Below are positions 1 to 11,599 of a stretch of DNA of 64,000 nucleotides, piece after piece (positions within the stretch are counted from its first letter, which is position 1; each line of letters opens with the position of its first letter). Under the pieces are notes generated by a model, which saw nothing but the letters and a program-made list of their open reading frames with translations, was not told the DNA's origin and did not search any database. The DNA is taken from assembly GCA_000711775.1 (NCBI GenBank), contig ARYC01000068.1, positions 1 through 64,000 on the forward strand, read 5' to 3'. Made by a program: the position numbers and the translations under genes. Source of the stretch: Oxytricha trifallax. Its lineage: Eukaryota; Ciliophora; Spirotrichea; Sporadotrichida; Oxytrichidae.

Positions 1-830
1 TCCCTCAGTATTATGTATTCGTTTGCAAATTCATTTTGATACTGCTCGTTTTTAATAAGATATTTAAAAGGATATAATTTGTAAGCATACTCATCAACCA
101 CTATAAGCTTAGCCTTGTTTGGCAGGTCAAAATGAAAGGAATTTCAATACAGCTTTCAATATCAATTGCATTCAATGCAGGTATATACATAGCTCTCTCT
201 TAAAGACATGCTATAAGAGTACCATTTGCTCGCTGATTCATTGATTCAAAACGCTTCTGCCTCTTGAGCCTTTCCTATTATTGTCTTTATGACTCAAGAG
301 ATTTATTTTTTCTTTTAGCAGGTACAAGCTTTTAAGTTTCCTCATCTTTAATCAGGAATTCGCTTAAATGATGCTTCTGCATATGCCTCTTTACTTTGGC
401 TGAGTGAGAATAAGACTTCATGCATGTTTTGCACTAATATCTACTATCTATTTTATCATGCTTAAAGTAGATCTTAGCTCTACCAGAGTGTACCTCTTTG
501 ATGTGCCTCTTCAAGCTAGACTCAGTTGAGAAGAAATTTTAGCAGTCTTCACATTAAAATGTTTTAAATTTTTCTATTTGTTGCTGTTCTTTATCTTCCT
601 CAACTAATTCAACTTATGTTTAAAATCCTATCTCTGCACTCTACTTCTTGTTTTAAACTTAAATTTTAAAGACCTCAGCTTCAAACTCTAGAACTCTTAG
701 CTCAACCTCCTTCTCAACATAAATTACTTCTGGTTTCTTGGAGGAGCCAAAGTTTAGCTATGATTATCCACTGCTAAGAGAAACTGCTTTTCGATTAAAG
801 TTAGCGCCATGTTTAAATTCAAATTTAAAT
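1..830 (-). CDS. TBE 57-kDa protein (C2H2 zinc finger part), cut by the window edge
   Basis: N-terminal part of the TBE 57-kDa protein, which in this family joins C2H2 zinc fingers to a protein-kinase-like domain; the kinase part lies beyond base 1. On the minus strand a frame open under the TGA-only code shows two fingers: one near 545-480 (CEDC, then HIKEVH) and one near 440-380 (CKTC, then HMQKHH), each with 12 residues between the second Cys and first His. A Glu/Gln-rich region precedes the fingers and a Lys/Arg-rich stretch follows. The start is uncertain (about 830-845). The gene faces away from the 22-kDa gene. A kinase domain of the same family is seen in the fragment at 21127-22076, which supports the assignment. 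Confidence 0.75.
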
Positions 831-1263
831 TTCTATTATTAAGCTCTAATAACCTTTCTGGTTATAGTCACTCTGTATAGGAGTTGATACGACAACAATT
901 ATAGTTGAATTTAAGGTGTTAAAGATCATATTTATGCTTAGTTTATAAATATAATTTTTCTAATTTCATACTTAATAATTTCTATTTTGGTACCAACCAA
1001 GTATAAAATCGGGTTGGTACTGGTACCAATTAGGTTTTGAACCATTTTGGAACTTATCCATTAAAACCTCATTAGTGAACTAAATTGATAAAAATGGAGC
1101 TACATCTCTGAAGTTTGTTACAGCTTCTGCCATCTTTCTCCACGTATCCTTACCAGGTTGACCTCCTATAAGATGCCCATATTTAATACTAAGATTTTTA
1201 ACAGTAGGATCCAGAACTCTATATATTAAAATTTGAAATTCAATAACAAGAGAAGGAACAAGG

Positions 1264-2053
1264 ATGGAATCTATAAGTACTGCAATGAAGAGAGTTGAAG
1301 CTTAAGAAATGATCTCAAGATTTAGAAGCAAGGAAGATCTCGATCGATACCTCACTTAGCATGGTAAGCATGTGAATTTACTTAATCATATACTATAGTG
1401 AGTTTATTCCTTCCAACGATGGAAGGTACAAAAATTTCATTCTTAAAAGCTATAATCTGCGATGAGAAGAAAGCCTTCAAAAACAGTGAAATAAAGTTGA
1501 TAGACAGACCAAACTACCCAGAGATTTCAGTCACTAATCTTTACGAGGATGCGATGAAAGATGAATAGTTGGTAGTTTATCTTCCTACAAAGAAACAACT
1601 CTCTAACAAGCTTCCAGAAAGGAGCTTCTTCTTTGGACTTCTTTGCACTTTAAGAGAGAGTTATCTCAGAGAGATCATTGAAGAAGCTCACAAAAAACGC
1701 TACTCTATTTCTCCTGAAGATTAAAAGAAGCAAGGCATACTAATAAGCGAGACCTGGCTCGCTGAGCTGTAGAAGCACCCATTCCTCTCTAGTAAGCTTT
1801 GATTCATTACTTTATAGGGAAACCTGGAACTGGTATATTCCTAATGAAAGAGCATGAGAAGGTTCACAGAGAGAGAAAGTCATAGACTATTTATGAAGTG
1901 AGCAAGAGACTTTATAAAGATGTTTAAAAGCCAGAAGAAATGAACATAGATGCAGGAGCTGGCACAAAGAGAAGAAATATGGGCCCAAGCAAGCCATAAG
2001 AAGAGGAGAAGAAAGAAAAGCCAAACCCCTTTATGGGTTAGTTTAATATGTGA
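1264..2053 (+). pseudogene. TBE 22-kDa protein, frameshifted
   Basis: Homologue of the TBE 22-kDa ORF, a protein of unknown role found only in these transposons. Start chosen at ATG 1264, where the reading begins MESISTAMKRVEAQEM. Reading must change frame near 1370-1400, again near 1440-1455, and near 1800 (before GKPGTGIFLMKEHEK). The final frame ends at TGA 2051. The middle contains DRPNYPEIS and LPERSFFFGLL, which match a second copy at 12612-13232 (PYFPELSLKRI, LPDRNFSLAFLGLL). Several in-frame TAA/TAG codons stand where Gln fits. It ends 11 bp from the end of the convergent transposase gene. Confidence 0.8.
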
Positions 2054-2063
2054 ACTTATTCAT

Positions 2064-3080
2064 TCATTTAAATCTAAAACTTATTTATAAACATTCATTC
2101 TTCCCTCTCTCGCACAAACTGTTGTCTTATCTACGATCACTCTCTTACAGCTGCTTTGAATTAAGTCTACTGTATCGATGGGCAAGTCATGCATAAGATG
2201 ATACAGCAGCAGCTTCTTGTAGTGAGTCTTGATTTAACTCCAGTAGAATTCTATTCCATTAAATTAAGGACTATAAGGAACGTTATAAACAAGAGTTATG
2301 TTTAGGTCTTCATAAACTTTCTTAGACTCCTTAGTCTTATGAACTGAAAGGTTATCAATAAACAGGATGATCTCTTGGTTGCTATACTTCTCTCTGAGCT
2401 TATGTAGGAACTCTATATACTACTCTCGCTTAATAGAGCGAGGGTGAATAACATAACTCTCTAGGCCTGAATCTTCACTTATACCAGCTAAAATTGCATG
2501 GGTGACTACCTTCACTTTTTAATCATAGACTTCGATATTATCATACTTCTTATACCAAGACTTATTAATAAAGGTGTTGAAGGTGAATACAGCTTCATCA
2601 GCGTGTATGAACTTGATGTTATTAGTAATAGCTCTCTGCATTTAATCATATATATAGTTTAAATTATTACTATAAAATGGCACTGTAAAATCAATCACTC
2701 TCTTCACTCTGTTGACAGTCTTGAAAGTAATACCATTTCTTCTATAAATATTGGCTATAGTCTAAGGAGAGATACGTATGTCAGGAAACTTGCGATGAAA
2801 CATCACAGCTCGCTAGTCTAATGGAAAGTGTGACCAATATTTCAAAGTCCTCGACCGCAGAGGTAGTCAATTTGAGCTTGAGAGATCTTTTATTTTCTTG
2901 CAGGATGCTTTCAAGAGCCAGAATTAAAATGGTAAACAGCAAGTAAGCAGTGATACCTAACAGTTGAGGCACTCTTGTGTAGTAGCTTTGCTATAGCTGC
3001 ATAATTCAAGACTGGTTTGACTTAGTCTATATTAATACTCGTACCATACCTAAGCTGCAACAGTAAATCTAAATATTTTT
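2064..3080 (-). pseudogene. TBE 42-kDa transposase (DD34E, IS630/Tc1/mariner superfamily), frameshifted
   Basis: Transposase that would cut and join TBE ends. The catalytic core (about 2820-2096) is one open frame under the ciliate code. The first Asp is in HADEAVF (about 2610), the second in LFIDNLSVHK (about 2365) and the Glu in FNGIEFYW (about 2250). I count 34 residues between the second Asp and the Glu, as in mariner/IS630 enzymes. It ends at TGA 2064. The N-terminal third, which looks like an HTH (AAIAKLLHKSASTVRYH), is in other frames, with at least two frameshifts near 2880-2930 and 2840, so this copy is likely inactive. A near-identical stretch is at 20690-21126. Oxytricha TBE transposases are reported to act in genome rearrangement; I cannot tell whether this one does. 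Confidence 0.88.
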
Positions 3081-3209
3081 CATCATAAATAGACCCTAAA
3101 TTTCACTAATTTCTATTTCTCATTTTGCAATTTGACCTAATTTCTCTACTAACCCCAATTAAGACCCCAACTATACCCTACAAATCAAAGCACTTATAAA
3201 CTTCACTAA

Positions 3210-3226
3210 GGGGTTTTGGGGTTTTG
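3210..3226 (+). repeat. TBE terminal telomere-like repeat (G4T4)2G
   Basis: Seventeen bases reading G4T4G4T4G outward, the telomeric repeat of spirotrich ciliates used as the outermost part of TBE inverted repeats. It is followed directly by AAT, the usual TBE target. The same 17-mer is at 22060-22076, and a two-base variant is at 21110-21126. Confidence 0.9.
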
Positions 3227-3800
3227 AATGTTTGAGGCCAGTTGTGGGAGCAGGATCGATGGTGACCAACTAAACCGAAGAGTAAGACAGCCTCATTTTA
3301 ATCGATGACATCCAGTGGTATTCGAGCATCATCTTTAATAAAAATTGAATGAGTTACAAATTTAATTATATTTAAAAGCAAATAATCTAAATAAATTTAT
3401 CAGGTTCTATTTAAATTCATACGACCCACTGTAGTGGTAGTATATAGTGTTTTATTGAAAAGCAACCTATTAGTAATTATAATAAAAGAGAGATAATAAT
3501 AATTAAATATTGATAAGTAAAATCCCCTATTTTAACACTTTTCATCTTTTATTTTTAAACAATCCTTCAAAACAAAATTTTAACAATTTTTTGCTTTGAA
3601 GGAATAAATTAATACCTTATATTTTATATCAAATAAGATAAATATTATTTAAACTGGCAGACATCTACTTTCGAAATTAAGATTACTTTTATTTATCCTA
3701 ATTAATTATATTTTTACAATGTAATCAAAATTTGTTGACTATTGTTTATTTAATAATATATGAATATAAACATAAAATATTGAGATTTATTTTTTAATAA

Positions 3801-4440
3801 TGAAAGATGACTTCAATTTTTTGGTTTAAAATCAAAGTAAGTTTTAGTTACAATTATTTAATTTTAAGCATTAAAATGAATTTTTAATTTAAGTATTTTT
3901 CTACTTTATTATTAATTTTTTCCAGTTTAAGCTACAAAGCTTTCTTTCTTATTTGTTAAATATGCCATTAATAAATATTATAAGTCTGTATTATTCATTT
4001 CTGGAGTCAGTAATCCAGTAATAAAAAATACTGGATCTCCATTAATTTGGTCACCTAATGTTTAAGGGAGTTAATTTGGAGAAATTATTCCATTATATTT
4101 GACATATCAAATCTATAAATTATTAAGAAATTTATAATACAATTAGATATTTAAAATAAATGAATTAAAATTTTTTCATTATAAGTTTCTAAAGTTATTT
4201 TAATATTTTCAAATCAATATTAAGGTTGACATCTTTAAATAAGATAGTATCTAATATAATTTATAAAAATCTCTAATTTTTCTATTTCATACTATTTTGG
4301 GTCTTTTATAGTCGAAGAAAATTAGGCAATAAATACTACAATAATATAATGCCAGAAAGATATGGAAAAAATATTCTAGGTGGTTTAAAAAAAAGTTTAA
4401 AGAATGAAAATGATGAAGACAATAGTTTTCACTAATTTAT
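3801..4440 (+). CDS. Possible gene fragment, unrecognised
   Basis: Weakly supported coding segment. From ATG 3801 a short exon (MKDDFNFLVQNQ) could end at a GTAAGT donor near 3838. A CCAG acceptor near 3924 then gives a protein-like frame containing KYAINKYYKSVLFISGVSNP and SPLIWSPNVQGSQFGEIIP up to about 4130. A later stretch after TTTTATAG (4302-4311) is also open and mildly acidic. With only TGA as a stop, AT-rich DNA stays open by chance in all three frames, so this needs RNA or paralogue support. I do not recognise a family. It lies between the TBE end and U1 MDS6. Confidence 0.3.
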
Positions 4441-4803
4441 TATATTGAAATTATAATTTCTTATTTACTTTCTTCTTATAAATACAAAGTAATACTCTCG
4501 TTTATTTTTGCCAATTTTTCAATTGCAATATGTTTTATAGCTGCAAATAGTTTAAAAACTTTGACTAAGATAATTTATTAGTCTATCAGTGAATGAGCAA
4601 GTTGATTAAGCTATAGCCTACCCTCATTCTATTAACCACTTACTTTACTCGTTCAGGATAAGAGTTAAGCCTTAAAATAATGAGTTGGATGTATAAAATA
4701 ATAAAAGTAGCCAAGTATAAAATTCCATAAAGCTGTTAAAAGTAATTTTATATGTAATGGACTGGAAGTTTCCCTCCAAAAATTATTTTTAATTTAATTC
4801 TAG
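4441..4803. other. Part of an IES, no gene; block shared with U2
   Basis: No coding signal. The stretch 4590-4770 is similar to 22085-22240, including a shared run around TAAAAGTAGCCAAGTAT and GGAAGTTTCCC. In both places it lies just beyond MDS6 of a TLDc gene, so it is a duplicated piece of the same IES. Confidence 0.6.
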
Positions 4804-7800
4804 TTATAGTGCTCTGCATTTATCTTATCTTGATCAGTAGGGACTTCATATTTCTAAATCTTTTGTCTACCAATTACTTAGAACTCTGCTTATTATTTAT
4901 TTACTTAGACTTCGATCTATTGTTTAATTTCCTCTTAGGGTTACCCTTGAAGCTTATAGTGAGTAATAGATAGTTTGCTTAGATCTTCTTGCTTCACGAA
5001 GTCCTTTAGCAGAAGCTTGGCGTTGTTCAATTAAATAATAACTAATTTAAATATTATTAATTTCAACATCTAGATGAAGTTAATAAAAAACAATTTAAAT
5101 TTAAAGTCACTGCTAGATAGAATCTGAGCTTAACTAATATGATTATTAAGTTTGCTCTTCAAGTTTGTTATCATTTCAAGTTATTTGTCTAAGAGTGGAT
5201 TTATGAAATTGAGATACTCTTTAAAGTTTTCAGGGTTCACTTTATGTAGTTTACCACCATTGTGAGATAAGTTAAAAAAATATAAAAATTACAGTTAATT
5301 AGATTTTGTAGGGGAGAATAATATAAGCTACAATTATCATCTAAAATTTTAAATTAAACAACAAAATGTGACATTATTTGATTAAAGTAGCAATCATTAG
5401 ATTTTTAATTTTTTCTGGTACTATACTAGTATAGATTAAAAATTGATGAATAAAAAGATCATTTATAAATTATAAATATCTTATTATTGATAAAATTCAT
5501 AATATTAGGAAATTATTTAAACAAAATACAAAGTACTTGCCATTAATTTAAAAGTTATTGATATATAGATAGATATAGAACTGCGAAAAATTTTTTGCAT
5601 AATAGTACTTTATTATTGCAACATACTAACTGTTTTTTGGAAAATTTTAGTAATTAGTTTTATTTTTTATTTTCCAAAACATTTTGATTTGAGCGAACAA
5701 ATATGTATGTACATTTACTTTTTCAAATTAGGTATTTTATGTAAATAATGGAGTTTTATAAGTGCAGTGAAATCTCCTTCATTATTAACCTTCTTGTTCA
5801 AATTTCATTATCATTTAATTTTTATGTTTATTTTTAATGCCATTTCATTTTAAGCGTCAATTATTTATACAACTCCTCCTAAAATGAGTATTATTTTTAG
5901 TAAAAGATAGATTTAAAAAGAGAATATTGGACTATACTTACCTTATATTATAAAGAGAGCTAACTTAATGGATGTTTCATTTATAATTTATAATTTTGAA
6001 TATATATTCTGTTAAAAATCAATTTGATGTAATTATTTTAATTCAAAAATTCTCAATCGATATTGCCTTTTTTATTTTATTTATTTATAAACGTAAGTTA
6101 ACCAAAAATAAAGTTCAGGTATAATATATAATTTATTTATATAATTTTTGTTTATCCAGTAATTTATTTTCAAATTTAAGTGAGTACAAATCGCAAAGTT
6201 TTGCCGGAAGTTTTTAATATTATTGAAATAGATTTGAAATGGGAAAATTCAAAAATAAAATAAAGATGTTTTTTTAAATTATATATAACAGCCAGTAATT
6301 AGGAGTGTTCTTAATTCTAATTTGAAGACATTAAATTAAACAGCAATCTATTTTAAATTTAAAAGTTTAATAATTAAATATATATTAAAAAGTGGTCAGG
6401 TGGTCAGGTGATCTGATATAGTTTTTGTTAGTCAGGTGGTCAAGGTGGTCTGGCCGGGGTTTTTGGTGGTCAGCACCGCAGCTAGAGATCCAATTACTAA
6501 CGCTCTTACATTCTCTGGAACTCCTCACAGTAACGATAATGTTGGCAACTATATCTTCGTGTGCGCTGTTACTGATGTCTATCTTCGGGTGGTACCTGTC
6601 TCACACCCCCCACTTTTATTATAATAAAAATAAAAACTGAAATTATGTTTCTAATCAAATTTGGGTCGAAAATCATGAATTTAATTATTAAAAATTTTTT
6701 TGGCAACACTTTGAGGTATTATAGCCTTGAAAAATTTATTAGTTAATCATAAAATTAAAAATTTAAATAGTTAATTTATGATAATTTTTTGGTGATTTTT
6801 TCCTCCAACAACTTTCCCTTCTTAACTTATTATTTCATTTCTACTGATACTTGGATACAATTTATTATATTATTTGGAGTGACAAAATTATATTATTCAT
6901 AAATAATTGACTATTCACTTTATTTAATCTTAATTCAATTTTAAATAGACTCCAAGTATCAGTAGAAATGAAATAATAAGTTAAGAAGGGAAAGTTGTTG
7001 GAGGAAAAAATCACCAAAAAATTATCATAAATTAACTATTTAAATTTTTGGGGGGGGAAGTTTCCTGCCCCCATCATTAAATTTTATGTTTTTTGCAATA
7101 AATTTAATAGAAACAAATAAATTTCAATTTCAATAACCATAACCAAATACTATAAAACATTTAATATTATATAATTTTCAAGGTACATAATTATTCATTA
7201 TCAAATTATATATTATTAACAAGGCCAAAATAAATGTTTTTTATTATTAATTAATGTAATTTTCATTAAATTTTAAATTGATTATCAAGGTAGAAATGAT
7301 ATTTGAAGCTAAATTTTAAAAAAACTACATCATAATTGATGATAAAGATTCTTAGAAAATTACAAAAATTATTTATTACATATTTTTATGTATGGGGCAG
7401 GAAACTACCTTTTTGGGGGCAGGAAACTGCCTTTTTTAGGGCAGGAAACTTCCCCCCTTGGGTGCATATAAAATTTTGGGGAAGGAAACTTCCCCCCCCA
7501 AATTTTTAATTTTATGATAAACTAATAAATTTTTCAAGGCTATAATACCTCAAAGTGTTGCCAAAAAGTTTTTTAATTATTAAATTCATGATTTTCGACC
7601 CAAATTTGGTTAGAAACATAATTTCAGTTTTTATTTTTATTATAATAAAAGTGGGGGGTGTGAGACAGGTACCCCCCCTATCTTCCAGATACTAACTTCT
7701 ACCAATTCAGAATAAACATCCTTGAAAAACTTGACTAGTGACAAGAGACATTGAAAAAGTTACATTAGTATGAACTGAGTCATACAACCGGCCAGACCAC

Positions 7801-8977
7801 TTGACCACCTTGACTACCTGACTAACAAAAACTATATCAGATCACCTGACCACCTGACCACTTTTTAATATATATTTAATTATTAAACTTTTAAATTTAA
7901 AATAGATTGCTGTTTAATTTAATGTCTTCAAATTAGAATTAAGAACACTCCTAATTACTGGCTGTTATATATAATTAAAAAAAAATCTTTATTTTATTTT
8001 TGAATTTTCCCATTTCAAATCTATTTCAATAATAATGTTTTAGCTAAGTTATCAATTATTTAAAAATATTTTATTTCAATAATTTCTTGTAAATAAATTA
8101 AGTTGATTATCAATATATACTATAATTATTGAGTGGTCAAGTTGTGAGCACATGTAGCAAACAATCTGATCGCATTAGGTGCAGTAATACTCTGAGTAAA
8201 ATTCTTTATGCTTCTCGCATACTTATATAAAATTATGATTAAAAATTAATTTAAGGAAACATTTTAAAATCAAAATTTATTTTTGCGTTTTAATTAAAAA
8301 TATTTTTAATCATTATGTAATTTAAAAAAAATTACATAATTAAATTTTAATTTTTTCAAAAGGAAAAGGATTTTCCAATCAATAAATAATTAAAAAATAA
8401 TCTCAACCATAAAATATTTAAAACGCCATTTTTAATTTAAAGATCAAAGCTAATTTAATTTGTTTAATTTTTTATATTTGTATATTTATAATTTTGTTTT
8501 AGTTATAGTATGAAATTATTAGTTATAAGACAAATTAAATTTATTTGGCAGCATTAAAAATGCTTTCAAAATACAAAATTAAGTTAATAAATTAAGAGGT
8601 GTAAGTATTTCACCTGCTTTCCATAAATAATAATTAAGCAATTAATTTAAATACTAATCTGAGTACATCCATGGATTTTAGCTTGTTGATGATTTTCCTA
8701 TTTTAGATGGGCTTCTCTCTTTTTTCAATCTCATGTTCAGAATCGAAGCAGCATGTGTAAGTTCCATCTTGTTTTAAAACTAATTTGTTTTAGTAGCAGT
8801 CAAGACAGATTTCATCTCCACATTAACATTTAATTTAGATTAATATTGCATTAATTAAAAGTGAATCCATCTTTAATATTAATTCAAAAAATAATCACAT
8901 TCAAGATTGATTGGAATATGAGAAGTCAAATTATAAGGTGATGAGCAATTAAGGCAGTAAAATTATGAACTTTCCAT
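4804..8977 (-). CDS. U1: RING-like/B-box gene, micronuclear, 3' (TLDc) MDSs missing in window
   Basis: First copy of the array; read right to left. MDS1 8896-8977 (ATG at 8977, MESS start, CLNC), MDS2 8651-8824 (CGDEICLDC), MDS3 8130-8223 (B-box Cys/His), MDS4 5104-5267, mini-MDS5 5062-5080, MDS6 4804-5030. Pointers: AATGTG (1/2), AGTAT (2/3), a 2-bp TC candidate (3/4), ACTT (4/5), TTGAA (5/6). Each join restores the frame. MDS6 ends with the TATAA that should join MDS7, but no MDS7-9 (TLDc) is found down to base 1; they may lie left of the TBE, outside the window, or be lost. The 2.9-kb MDS3/4 IES holds a nested transposon cluster. Expected product if complete: about 420 aa, cytosolic, TRIM-like. 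Confidence 0.8.
6436..6586 (+). pseudogene. Captured fragment of a cadherin-like repeat protein
   Basis: Reading in the loop of foldback element 1: DPITNALTFSGTPHSND, then GNYIFVCAVTDVYL. The pattern resembles cadherin-like/He_PIG extracellular repeats (xDAxGxxLTFSGTP... VGxYxxxVxATD). Removing the inserted element 6587-7677 with one copy of its 8-bp target repeat CTATCTTC continues the same frame into PDTNFYQFRINILEKLD and then TGA. This continuity supports both the fragment and the insertion boundaries. It has no start of its own and is not a functional gene here. The family call is tentative. Confidence 0.5.
6587..7677. mobile_element. Foldback/hAT-like non-autonomous element with 8-bp target duplication
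   Basis: Termini are near-perfect inverted copies, running GGTACCTGTCTCACACCCCC inward from the left. Arms are about 275 bp: 6587-6865 pairs with 6950-7041 plus 7508-7677, with an unpaired loop of about 85 bp. Flanking direct repeats CTATCTTC (6579-6586 and 7678-7685) give an 8-bp target duplication, the size typical of hAT elements; the superfamily is inference from that size only. Its right arm is split by the MITE at 7050-7499. No coding capacity seen. Confidence 0.75.
7050..7499. mobile_element. GGGGAAGTTTCC-type MITE, innermost of the nest
   Basis: About 450 bp bounded by G-rich inverted ends (GGGGGGGGAAGTTTCCTGCC at left and its mirror at right) and flanked by AAATTTTT direct repeats (7042-7049, 7500-7507), an 8-bp target duplication. 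Internal GGCAGGAAACT(A/T)CC motifs recur near 7395-7455. A sister copy in opposite orientation is at 31035-31451 and a partial one near 10786-10840. Confidence 0.8.
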
Positions 8978-11471
8978 TTTTTATGATATTATGAGAAGAA
9001 TACGAGACTTCAAACAAAAAATATTTGTTGCAATTATATAAATTATAAGTTAAGGCAAGAATCCTCTTTTAATTCCTATTTAATAATTAACATCGTATTA
9101 AATTTGTTAACTTCTTTGAAAATTGCTAAAATGATAAGATAACTTAATTTATTTTAAATCTAAAAGTCTCTAGAAATTTAAATATTATAACATTTAAAAG
9201 AATTTTTAGTAACAATAATTAAAAAAGCCTACTTAATGAATTCAATTATAGCAAAAATATATTTTTTTTATAAAACCTTTCTTGAATTAATTTTTTTAAA
9301 TTATATTTCAGTGATTTAGTATCACTATTTTTTGCCTTTATTAATTAAAGCTTATTATTTATATATAAAAAAGAGCATTGTTTAAGTAGTTTATATTTCT
9401 ATTTATTTTTTAGAAAATTTAATGCATTTCAATCTAAGTAAATACATAATTCAAGGAAACTCAGAATATTTATAATATGGAACCTCTTGATATAAATATA
9501 AAATGACTGAAATTTTAAATAACAAAATGATTCATTTTGATTTATTAAAGAATGAGTAATAAAATTTAGAGAGTGTAAACTTCTTTCTACTTGCTTTAAT
9601 ATTGTTTGTCTTAAAATACAATAATATTGGTAGGTCATTTATAACTTTAATCATTTAATCATAAATTAATTGGAGTTAAATTATTTCTTATCAAAAATTT
9701 GTAATAGAAAATTTTAAAAAGTTATGTAGTTTACACTATTATTTATACTATCTTTGTAATGAATTGAAAATAGAGTTTTTTTTAGGCAAAAAAGTTAATA
9801 ATGTCTTGCTAAAATTTTACAGTAATAATATACAATAGCTTTAGTTAAATACAGTTAATATTAAATACTTGGAAAATATATATAAATAACTGCTATTGAT
9901 ATATAATTAAATATATTTGATATGATATTTAAATTAATTTGTAACCAAACAGTAATAAGAATTAAAATAAAAACGTTGATGGGATTAAATTTAATATTAA
10001 TTTTCAATATTAGCTTAAATTAAATAAGTATCATTAATTTCAATTTTAATAAGTTTGAAAAAAATTAATTTATATAATGAATTTGTATTTTATATAGTCA
10101 TTTAAAATTATTTCATTTGATTTTTTAGTGATTTAATAAGTATATAAAAAGATAATAATATATTTTAGAATTCATAGCTAAGCTTTAAATTTATTATTTT
10201 AAAATTAAACTGTAAACAATATTTATATTAATTAGAAACCACCTATTGAAAATCAGAAATAAGATCATGAAAAAATATACAAAGTTAATATATTAATTAA
10301 TTTAAAATATATATTATTATCTCATTGTGCTATGTTTTTTATTAACCGTTTCCTGTTGTTAAATGGAAATTAATAAAAAAAAGTAAACAATCGAATTAAA
10401 TAATTTCCATAAGAATCCTAATCAATGAATCTAGATTTATACTATATGATTAAGGTAAATTTTCATATGTAAAAGACTTTAAAATATAGATATTTCAAAA
10501 TATTTTATAAATTAATCCAAATAATTACATAGATATACAAAAACACAAATCCAAAGAACTACGAAGACGAGGGCACTTAGTTCCTTATATTTATTTTAAA
10601 TATAATTAAAATTTGGCAAATCATCTTTGGGATTAGTGCCAATCATTATTATTTGTTTCATATATAATAAATTTTGTAAATTGCATTTAATATATATTAC
10701 CCAATTAAATTTAGTCAAATCTCTCCACAAAATTTTACTTAATTATAAATTTATTACTTAATAATGAAATTTGGATGAGGAAGTTTATTGCCCACTTTAT
10801 GATTAGGAAAATATGTAGGGAAGTTTCCTGTCAAAAAGGAAAAATTTTTATATTATATTTTTCTTTTTTTCTTTTTGTAATTACTATCAAAATAATAATT
10901 TACGAGTCTTTCATTATTGTCATTCTATTAATATAATTGATGCTTTATTACATTTTTTAAAAAAATGAATTTTTCTCATTTAAATCATCTTAATTTTCAT
11001 CTTTGGATTGTATTTAAGACTGGCTTAAAATATCAAATAATTTATAATAAAACAGCATGGCATATACATTATATTATTTAAAGACTTAAAGAATTTTTTA
11101 TTTATCATCTTAAAAAATAAAATGTTAAAAAATAATTTATATGTTTTCATATATAATTTTTAAAAATTATATAAAATTCACTTGCCAAGAAACCCCACCC
11201 CAGATATTATCACAACTAAAAAATATTATTGAAGAATTATATTGTCGAGTGAAATACTATCACTTTAAACCCTCAATGGATTTATGTTTTTGCAGACGTC
11301 CTCATGATTCAAATTTTAACAAGAAAAATAAGTTACTCAGGATATCAAAATTACATATTGACAAAGTTTTTTTATGATATACTGACCTATGAAAATTAAA
11401 ACTCTTTGTCTAGTATAGAAAAGAGTAGAAAAACTATGATGACACAGATAATATTCTTAATAACCCATGAT
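8978..11471. other. Spacer between U1 and the TBE-like element; no gene seen
   Basis: Very AT-rich, without a convincing reading frame. The part around 9960-10030 resembles 27880-27950 and 38840-38910, so it is a copy of the inter-unit spacer. Near 10786-10840 is a partial GGAAGTTTCC MITE. The short standard-code ORF at 9429-9638 has no coding character and is ignored. Confidence 0.6.
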
Positions 11472-11599
11472 TCATAAGAATTATTTTTAGTAGAATTTGA
11501 GAATAATTAATTCAAAATAAATAAAATAAAAATGAAAAAACAAAAATATTGTTCTATAAGTGAGCAACAAAGCATAAATAATTTAACTTAGATTTGGAA

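Larger units (their letters stand above)
1..3226 (-). mobile_element. TBE-family (telomere-bearing element) transposon, right part
   Basis: Germline-limited DNA transposon of stichotrich ciliates. Three converging or diverging genes lie in the order known for TBEs: zinc finger/kinase gene (minus), 22-kDa gene (plus) and 42-kDa transposase gene (minus). The right end is the 17-bp telomere-like sequence at 3210-3226, followed by AAT, which fits the 3-bp target duplication reported for TBEs. The left end is outside the window. All fully visible genes carry frameshifts, so this copy is probably dead. By analogy with U2, where TBE pieces lie between MDS6 and MDS7, it may sit in the U1 IES between MDS6 (4804) and an off-window MDS7; that is inference. 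Confidence 0.9.
6218..8034. mobile_element. Foldback element 1 with captured gene fragment (outer of a triple nest)
   Basis: Long inverted repeat: 6218-6457 pairs with 7788-8034 with few mismatches. Inside the arms are short tandem units of the type GGTCAGGT (6393-6440 and mirror image). The unique loop, before later insertions, is about 240 bp and more GC-rich than its surroundings. A second foldback element (6587-7677) has inserted into the loop. Everything lies within the U1 IES between MDS4 and MDS3. Confidence 0.85.
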
